A stretch of DNA of 64,000 nt from Glutinoglossum americanum. Taxonomy: Eukaryota; Ascomycota; Geoglossomycetes; Geoglossales; Geoglossaceae. Each line of letters starts with the position of its first letter. The first letter of the stretch is position 1. Both the position numbers and the translations under genes were made by a program. Under the pieces are notes generated by a model, which was given only the letters and a program-made list of their open reading frames with translations, was not told the DNA's origin and did not search any database. Where the stretch lies: positions 1 to 64,000 of the forward strand of contig JAGHQL010000039.1 of the NCBI GenBank assembly GCA_020080175.1, written 5' to 3'. This document shows, one piece after another, positions 57,445-64,000 of the stretch.

Positions 57445-59471
57445 TCATTGCTCCGGGAAATATGCCTCTATGATAACTTTCTTGTTGACTGTAACTATTT
57501 TAGTAATTAATAGTTGTAGGCTCGGTGGTAGTCAACTTACCTTTACCCATAGCATTCCTCGGCAGGCTCTTGTCCACCACTTTTATTTTTTGTGGAATCT
57601 GGTGCCGAGCTAGTTTGCCCTTTAAGAACCCCCTTATCTCTGCTCTCGATTTAGCGTATCCAGTCTGCTGCTTATAGCTGGAGTTAAGCACTACCACTGC
57701 CGCAACGATTTGCCCGAAGGTGACTGAGGGAAGGCCGACCACAGCAGCCTCAACGAACTGGGGCCTGGCAAGGGAAATTAGTGTAGAGCTGGCTGAATTC
57801 TTGAGTGGGACATACATTGACAGCAGTTCTCGCTCCACCTCTAGAGCGCTGACTTTTTCTCCACCGGTTTTAATGATGTCCACACTCTTTCTACCTTTAA
57901 TAAAATACATAGGCCCTTTTGCCCATTCCTGTTCACTCTCGCCTGCTTCTCTCACAGGCTTCCGTATCGCAACATCGCCAGTTTTAAACCATTTGCCTTT
58001 GCCATCTTGTGCCTCGACAAATGATTCTTCCGTGGCCTTTGGATTGCGCCAGTATCCCTTGAAGATCGTTGGACCCCGTAGCTGAATCTCGCCCTCCCGT
58101 TCATTGCCATTTTTATGGAACTCTTCGCCAGGCTCTATGACTTCACCTGAATCAACATCAACTAGCCTAGCCTCTACAGAGGGTAAGGGCCACCCTACGG
58201 CACCGTCCACACGGTCCTTAAAGTCAAGACCGCAGCTCAGAGCCATCCCAACTTCTGTCATACCATACCTTTCGAGGAGAACGTTGCCGGAACTGAGCTC
58301 TTTCCAAGAAGATTTAATTTGGGTGGGAAGTGCTGCTGAACCCGAGATATTTAGGCGGAGATTTTTGGGAGAAACTGCCTCCTTCGCTGCGGGCCTTACA
58401 ACGGAAGGGAGTTCGGGGTACCTAGATAAAAGATGACTATAGATGGTGGGTACAGCGGTTAAGAACGTAATTCTCTCTTCGCGGTTGATTTTCCCATCAA
58501 TTGTTGGGAGATAAGGCGAAGCCAGCCTTTCCCAAACAGCCGTTGAATTGAAGATGCCCATGAATTCGACTCGTGCACCAACAAAAAGTGGTGCCAATAG
58601 GGTATTGAGGATTCCGTGGATGTGGTGGAGCGGTAGAATATGGAGTAAGTGATCCTCCCGAGCATACTTCCACGCAAGAACAAGAGATTGAGATTGGGAT
58701 GTTAGGACAGGTTGAGAGAGTAGGACGCCTTTCTAGGAGAAAAAGTAAGTGAAACTAGTCGAGCTCTGGGGGGCTGCAGCTGCCATACTGGCCGACTTGT
58801 TGTCCCAGAAGTAAAGAGCATGATGCCACCTTCAGCCTCCGCTGCATCTTTCCACTTTATATCTTTCAAGCCAGGGCTTGACTGGGACTTTTCGGCGAAA
58901 TCTTCGACTGAGACTATTTCTAATCTCTCTGAGGCTAATCCGTCTTCGCATGCCTTTAGAACCTCATGGGAATCTTTTTGCGACCTAAGAAGGAGCGTAG
59001 AAGCCTGGCATTCGTCAAGAAGATGTCTCAGCTCAGTAGCCGGAAACGTTGCTGCAAGAGGCACTGCTATAGACTGATTTGCGAGGATTGATAATAGTGT
59101 CACTAGAGTGTATAAAGCAGACTTAGTGCTTGAGCGGGGTTGGGGGGGATGTGTTTTTCTGACTTACCCACGTAATTGTAAGACCTCTCCGCGATGAAAC
59201 CGACTGCTTTGCCTTTAAGGCCACCTTCTTTTGTAGATGCATTTAATCTGTCCTTAGCCAACACTATATCTCGGAGTAGTTCACCATACGTGAACCTACG
59301 ACCCGTAGATGAGTGGACCACTGCCGTGGTTTCTGGGTCATGGCTGGCAATGGCTTCAAGAATAGGCAGATTCGGCAATGCGCATGTTGTTGACAGTTGG
59401 GAGAGCTTAGGTACCCTCCAAGCTAATCGGGGAGGTGATAGAACAGCTCTAACTGCTGAGCGGGCAATCAT
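57445..59471 (-). CDS. Acyl-CoA synthetase, ACSF3-like (probable malonyl-CoA synthetase)
   Basis: Exons 59471-59168, 59102-58789, 58732-57816, 57764-57541 and 57488-57445 give 600 residues. AMP-forming ligase: P-loop TSGTTSRPKG is made by the second splice; LPLHHIHGILNTLLAPLFVG, LNISGSAALP, ERYGMTEVGMALS, FKTGDVA and RKSVDIIKTGGEKVSALEVE are the usual core motifs, and PRNAMGKVNKK carries the catalytic Lys across the last splice. LPLHHIHG and YGMTEVGMALS are typical of ACSF3 and plant AAE13, which activate malonate or methylmalonate. The N-terminus (MIARSAVRAVLSPPRLAWRV) is a mitochondrial presequence. A 51-bp intron (57765-57815) is frame-neutral; I infer it from GTATGT and a CTAAT branch. 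A charged insert (REAGESEQEWAKG) precedes PMYFIKGRKS. Confidence 0.92.
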
Positions 59472-59640
59472 CTGAACCCGGTGGATGGCACAGTTGTTTG
59501 CTTAGTCGCAAGAAGTTGGCACCGGAACTTGCCGAAACCTGATTATATCGGTCATGGACATCGTAGTGTTTCATCTATCAGGCTGGATCAGCATTTGAGT
59601 GATGCTGAAGAGGTCCCTTTATCGATTTGCACAAAACTCA
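59472..59640. promoter_or_regulatory. Compact bidirectional promoter
   Basis: 169 bp separate the starts of the divergent acyl-CoA synthetase and BolA genes, both probably mitochondrial; any promoter elements must lie here. No motif is certain. Confidence 0.4.
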
Positions 59641-60127
59641 ATGTCGACAACCGCATCACAGAGGCCCGTCGAGGATGCTATTAGAGCGAAGGCACGCCAA
59701 ATTATTCTATATCCTTCGTGTTATTACCGTATTGCTAACGGAAAGGTATTGAGAAGATCGTCGAGGCTCTGAAACCGTCCACTCTCGATATATATAATGA
59801 TTCTCATCTCCACTCCCACCACGAGGCAATGAAGGGCAGTACATCAAAAGAAACACACTTCAGGTACTTAGAACACATGCCATTATAGATATCATGGCAA
59901 CTCCATTAATTGTGTGTAGACTTGTCATTACTTCCGAAGTTTTTAAATCTAAGATGCAGCCAGCAAGACACCGGATGGTGTATAGCCTTCTCAAAGAGGA
60001 GATGGAACGGCCGGGAGGTATACATGCGCTCCAATTGCGGACGAGGACCCAAGAGGAAGAGGAACGGCAAAGAGAGAGAGAAAGGCAGGAGCAGGGCGAG
60101 CCGATCGCAGATGTGGAGCAAGTGTGA
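59641..60127 (+). CDS. BolA-like protein
   Basis: Exons 59641-59691, 59754-59863 and 59920-60127 give 122 residues. BolA proteins partner monothiol glutaredoxins in iron-sulfur cluster delivery. KIVEALKPSTLDIYNDSHLH carries the conserved His, and FKSKMQPARHRMVYSLLKEE and GGIHALQLRTRT are the C-terminal signature, with the invariant His in HALQLRT. The third exon joins to give HFRLVITSEVF. The first intron appears to be GC-AG (GCACGC donor, GCTAAC branch, acceptor ending at 59753); it is the least certain junction. The tail is a highly charged Glu/Arg stretch (EEEERQRERERQEQ). The N-terminus is short and weakly basic, so cytosolic or mitochondrial location is open. Confidence 0.87.
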
Positions 60128-60513
60128 CCTCGTTGGGAGTTTCTAGCTGTGTATTCCTAAATTCCTGTCGCTGTTCGCGCGGAATAGATACTATTCTATA
60201 TGGTACTTTGGAGCGGAAGTGGGGCTGTGATAACCATTTCGTGAAAAGAGCCGGAGCTGTACAGAGGAATGAGGGCTGGATGCTGCGATAAAGTAAATAA
60301 TGTAGAATGCAAGATACTAAACACGGCTTTTGTGAAGATAGGCTGGCTTTGATCCGCAGGGCTTTACCTCGCATTGCCCTAACCTCGCTTATGGGACTAT
60401 TTTCTTAGTCATGTTGGACTTTTGATTTGGCCCCACCAAAGTTCAAGCAGGTCGACCAACAACGTAATTACACTAACAACAATAACCTTCAGCTACCTGT
60501 CTCAAGCGCAATT
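60128..60513. other. Promoter and leader of RPS2
   Basis: 386 bp between two plus-strand genes. CT- and A-rich sequence before 60514 (ACACTAACAACAATAACC) is a typical fungal ribosomal-protein leader. No gene. Confidence 0.4.
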
Positions 60514-61466
60514 ATGGCCGACGCACCTCGAGGCGGCGCTGCTCGCGGGGGAGGTTTTGGCTCACGTAGCGGTGATCGCGGAGGTGATCGTGGACGAGGC
60601 CGTGGACGTAGAGGCCCACGTCGTGGGGCAGGTAAAAACGAAGAGAAGGAATGGCAGCCGGTGACCAAGCTTGGGAGGTTGGTGAAAGCTGGGAAGATCA
60701 AGAGTATGGAAGAGATCTATCTTCATTCTCTGCCCATCAAGGAGTACCAGATTGTCGATTGGTTTTTGCCGAAACTTAAGGACGAAGTTATGAAGGTAAA
60801 CATACACCGGGATCAATTGAATGAGACGGGGCTCTAGCGTCTATGTTAGCAGGTTCTTGAGTCTGCCTTTTGCTAACATAGAATCATTCGCAGATTAAAC
60901 CTGTTCAGAAGCAAACTCGTGCTGGTCAGCGAACTCGGTTCAAGGCTATTGTCGTGATCGGAGACTCTGATGGCCATGTCGGTCTCGGAATCAAGACGTC
61001 TAAGGAAGTGGCAACTGCCATTCGCGCAGCTATCATTATCGCCAAGCTTAGTGTGCTGCCGATTCGAAGAGGTTACTGGGGAACATCTTTGGGCGACCCA
61101 CATTCTCTGACCACCAAGGAGAGCGGAAAGTGTGGTAGCGTTACTGTTAGAGTGAGTTATGGAACTACAAGTGAATCCTTGGTCCCCGGAAGCTGATTGG
61201 GATTCTAGCTCATCCCTGCTCCTCGTGGCACTGGCCTCGTCGCTTCTCCTGCTGTCAAGCGTCTGCTTCAGCTCGCTGGTGTGTCTGATGTCTACACTGC
61301 TTCGTCTGGTTCTACTAAGACTCTCGAAAACACTCTGAAAGCCACTTTCGTAGCTGTTGGCAACACCTACGGTTTCCTTACGCCCAATCTCTGGAAGGAG
61401 ACTAAACTCATACGGAGTCCGCTGGAGGAGTATGGAGATGTTCTTAGGGAGGGGAAGAGGTACTAG
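60514..61466 (+). CDS. RPS2: 40S ribosomal protein S2 (uS5)
   Basis: Exons 60514-60795, 60894-61151 and 61209-61466 encode 265 residues, all exons multiples of three. uS5 lies at the mRNA entry channel and decoding region. The N-terminal RG-rich tail ([20 protein letters not shown]) is a usual site of arginine methylation. [39 protein letters not shown], then across the first intron [20 protein letters not shown] and [18 protein letters not shown], and last [20 protein letters not shown] are all invariant-type. Start at MADAPRGG. Complete. Confidence 0.97.
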
Positions 61467-62060
61467 GGTTATTTGATGATAGCTGTTCACTTCGAGGAGG
61501 GTTCGACTTTCGCAGAGGCCACTACTTGTAAAGCATGAGACATGATTCGCGACATCATGAAATGAAGAATGCTTTCATGTGGTTCAATTCTCTTATCAAG
61601 CTGATCTATTCTACCCTGTGATAAATGCCAAACTCTTACAGGAATGCCCTTTACCGTCGATATTCTATCGGTTAACATTCAGAATGAATTTGGCATTGTG
61701 ATATCGCAATCAATTCTAGCCATATTTTGCTAACTTTCGATAGCTTTCCTGGCAGGGGTCAGATGGGGGGATTCGAAGGGAAGGGAAGCTACTGGCTTCG
61801 GTTGATATTTCCCCTTTTTGGACAGATTTAGTCCCTTTTAACCGTGAGCGATGCATTTACAACGATTCCGGCAGGCACCACCAGGCAACGGCGAATGGAC
61901 CTTCATAACCTTTCCTCCGATCGTATCCACCTCACTCATCCCACAAACTGAGCTTCGGGTTCCAACCGAGCGAGAATTCCTGCTGCCTCATTTTGCGTCA
62001 GGATTTTTACTCGTTCAACGGTCTCTCTGGTAGTCCTTCGATCTGTTTGGACAAAGGGCC
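61467..62060. other. Intergenic region
   Basis: 594 bp between RPS2 and the repeat-protein gene. No gene; an ATG-led 60-codon frame at 61851 has no family and does not join the downstream frame. Confidence 0.4.
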
Positions 62061-64000
62061 ATGATGCATCCCCTCTGGAGCCGTGTCTTTACGCGTACCC
62101 CATGCGGTATTCTGCTTTTCGTCGTTGCTCTCATCGCCTTTTGGCCGCGGGTTGGTGGTATCCAAGCGCCGGATGATTTGGTAAATGAGACTGTTAAGCC
62201 TGAAGGAAGCCCCGAGCTGGCTGATACTAACTTGCCTGTTCTGGGGAGGGATACTGATGGAAAGATTAACTTTAAGTTTAGATGGGGAGGGTATGCTGCG
62301 GGTCATCCAAACACTCTGTATATTGGGAATGTATTGACTGACTGCTTTATTCCTATTAGGGACGGAGTGCAGCACAAGAAACGACTTTTAGCACCGGTTG
62401 TGGTTCCAGTTGTGGATAGTGTCCTCTGCAAAGCCTGCGCTGCTTTGATCGCCTTGAAGGCACCAAGCATAGTCGGGGGGCTGCTCGGTGGGTTACCAGC
62501 AAGCCCAGTGATGGGCCCCATCCCTGATGCATGTAACGTATGCACGAGCGGTTCGTCCAGTTCTACAGCCATAGGACTCCCCGCGATTGCTTCTGCTCCG
62601 CCACCTTTAAGTACTGTGGTCGGGTCCGCTCTGGCCCCTATAAGTACGGTGGTCGGGTCTATTCTAGCACCTTTGGACACTGTAGCCAGCCCTATTCTGG
62701 CACCTTTGAATACCGCGGTCGGATCTGTTTTAGAACCTATGAGCGCTGTGGCTAACCTTGTTCTGGCACCTTTGAATACCGTGGTCGGATCTTCTTTAGA
62801 ACCTCTGGACACTGTGGCTAACCCTCTTCTGGCCCTAATAAATGCAGTGGCTGGATCTGGCCTGGCACCTCTGAACACATTGCTCGGCCCCGTTCTGGCT
62901 CCTGTGAGCGCTGCGGTCGGGTCTGCTCTCGCCCCTATTAACACCGTGGTCGGGTCTGTTCTGGCTCCTATAACCACCGTAGTCGGGTCCGTTTTGGCCC
63001 CTATAAATACCATGGCCGAACTGGCACCTTTGAACACCGTGGTTAGCCCTATTCTGGTCCCTCTAAACACAGTGGCCGGGTCTGTCCTGGCGCCCCTGAA
63101 CACGGTACTTAGTTCTGCTCTGGCTCCTATAAACACTATCGCCGGCCCCGCTCTGGCTCCTATAAATACCGTTGTCGGATCTGTTCTGATCCCTGTGGAC
63201 ACTGTTCTAGCCTCTTTGAATACCGTGGTTGGTTCTGCGCCGGCCCCCGCAAACATCGTAGTTGGATCTCTTCTGGCTCCTGTGAACACTGCTCTGGACC
63301 CTTTGAATACGGTGGTCGGTTCTGCCCTGGCCCCTGTGAATACTGCTCTAGCCCCTCTGGGTACCGCGGTTAGCTCTGCCCTAGCTCCTTTGAACACGGC
63401 GGTCGGATCTACTCTGGCCCCTGTAAACACGGTGGTCGACCCTGTTATTGCTCCTTTGAAAGCCGCGGTCAGTTCCCTTTTGGCCCTTTTGAACACCGCG
63501 GCCGTCTCTAACCTAGCGCCTTTGGATACCGTGGTCAGCTCTGTTCTTGCTCCTTTGACCGCTGTTGCTGTTCCCGTCCTGGCTCCTTTGACTACTGCTG
63601 CCGTCCCTGTTCTGGCCACTTCGAATACCGCGGCTGACCCTGCATTAGCCACTTCGAATCCTACGACCTGCCTGACATGCAATGAGGTTTCCCCTACTTC
63701 TGCTTCGGCCATTTTAAATACTACGCCCTGCTTGGCCTGCGCTGGGAGCTCACTTGTCTCTGCTTTAATTTCACCTAGCAGCCTCCAGCCATCAAACACT
63801 ATTGGATTACCTGTAACTAGCGTCCTTTGCCTGACATGCTCTACTAGCTTGAGCAAATCAGTGTTGGGTGTACCGGATATCTCACTAGGAGGCAGCTTAT
63901 GCCAGAGCTGCACGCTGCAAAGCTCTGGGATAGGTATCGCCCAGGTAACACTATCGCCGGGCTTGCCATGTTCGACATGCGTCGTCTCCACTCTAGCCAC
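62061..64000 (+). CDS. Signal-anchored repetitive hydrophobic protein (partial, runs off the window)
   Basis: From ATGATG at 62061 the plus-strand frame stays open to the last base (646 codons and counting). Residues 16-33 (GILLFVVALIAFWPRVGG) form a signal peptide or signal anchor. A unique region to residue about 177 has CKAC and CNVC motifs. Residues about 178-535 are roughly 34 units of 10-11 residues, consensus SVLAPLNTVVG, with P/A/S and D/N/T swaps and a few shortened 8-residue units. After that come at least five C-x2-C motifs (CLTC, CLAC, CLTC, CQSC, CSTC). The repeats are hydrophobic with regular Pro and no charged residues except rare Asp and Glu. I know no family; secreted fungal repeat proteins of this style coat surfaces, which is inference only. 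The opposite strand is also open here but reads as a charged shadow. Confidence 0.72.
   Translation, partial: MMHPLWSRVFTRTPCGILLFVVALIAFWPRVGGIQAPDDLVNETVKPEGSPELADTNLPVLGRDTDGKINFKFRWGGYAAGHPNTLYIGNVLTDCFIPIRDGVQHKKRLLAPVVVPVVDSVLCKACAALIALKAPSIVGGLLGGLPASPVMGPIPDACNVCTSGSSSSTAIGLPAIASAPPPLSTVVGSALAPISTVVGSILAPLDTVASPILAPLNTAVGSVLEPMSAVANLVLAPLNTVVGSSLEPLDTVANPLLALINAVAGSGLAPLNTLLGPVLAPVSAAVGSALAPINTVVGSVLAPITTVVGSVLAPINTMAELAPLNTVVSPILVPLNTVAGSVLAPLNTVLSSALAPINTIAGPALAPINTVVGSVLIPVDTVLASLNTVVGSAPAPANIVVGSLLAPVNTALDPLNTVVGSALAPVNTALAPLGTAVSSALAPLNTAVGSTLAPVNTVVDPVIAPLKAAVSSLLALLNTAAVSNLAPLDTVVSSVLAPLTAVAVPVLAPLTTAAVPVLATSNTAADPALATSNPTTCLTCNEVSPTSASAILNTTPCLACAGSSLVSALISPSSLQPSNTIGLPVTSVLCLTCSTSLSKSVLGVPDISLGGSLCQSCTLQSSGIGIAQVTLSPGLPCSTCVVSTLA

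Noticed and set aside
62303-64000. Open frame of 565 codons on the minus strand
   Set aside because: It is the antisense of the 33-bp repeat. It is highly charged, has no signal peptide or domain, and its start is outside the window; the plus strand gives a coherent signal-anchored protein.

Overview
The window looks like a piece of a filamentous ascomycete (Pezizomycotina) chromosome. Genes carry short introns (about 49-190 bp) with CTAAC/CTGAC-type branch sites. The gene set is typical of these fungi: Kinesin-5/BimC, Sso-type syntaxin, Sam37, Gpi14, Apc11, eIF4E, Rps2. The repeats are AT-rich with the look of RIP (repeat-induced C-to-T decay). I cannot place the class; no rRNA or other marker is present. 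All gene models below were spliced by hand, checking that exon lengths sum to a whole number of codons and that protein families continue across junctions.

Region 1 (1-17.6 kb) is accessory. It holds a short secreted/membrane Cys-rich gene, then a remarkable six-exon gene whose splicing joins a Ras2-type small GTPase, ankyrin repeats and a SesB-like serine esterase in one 837-residue protein. An ankyrin-gene remnant follows, cut by an LTR fossil. From 6 to 11.4 kb lies a graveyard of old, decayed LTR retroelement pieces from at least two families, twice arranged head to head, with minisatellites and a tRNA-like (SINE-like) relic. Two GC-rich islands follow: an unrecognised coding island (12.4-14.0 kb) and a catalase-fold gene with strongly bacterial codon use (14.8-16.0 kb), a good candidate for horizontal transfer. 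A GGGTCGGGT-rich fold-back repeat closes the region.

Region 2 (17.7-40.5 kb) is dense and conserved: GPI mannosyltransferase Gpi14, Translin-associated factor X, a PIN-domain protein, a mitochondrial-type sulfurtransferase (Tum1), Apc11, a fungal conserved protein, Kinesin-5, a PHAF1/UPF0183 protein, mitochondrial isoleucyl-tRNA synthetase, a WD40-type protein with a C-terminal coiled coil, and a fungal conserved nuclear-looking protein. Several are divergent pairs sharing 160-430 bp promoters.

Region 3 (40.5-47.4 kb) is nearly 7 kb without a convincing large gene; it contains one candidate 52-residue spliced proline-rich gene.

Region 4 (47.4-61.5 kb) is again conserved housekeeping: Sam37/metaxin, eIF4E, an Mpv17/PMP22 protein, Sso syntaxin (with a probable 5-nt exon), nicotinate phosphoribosyltransferase, an ACSF3-like acyl-CoA synthetase, a BolA protein and 40S ribosomal protein S2.

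Region 5 (62.06 kb to the end) is a long plus-strand open frame that leaves the window: a signal-anchored protein with about 34 copies of an 11-residue hydrophobic repeat (consensus SVLAPLNTVVG) followed by C-x2-C motifs. The same DNA is also open on the opposite strand.
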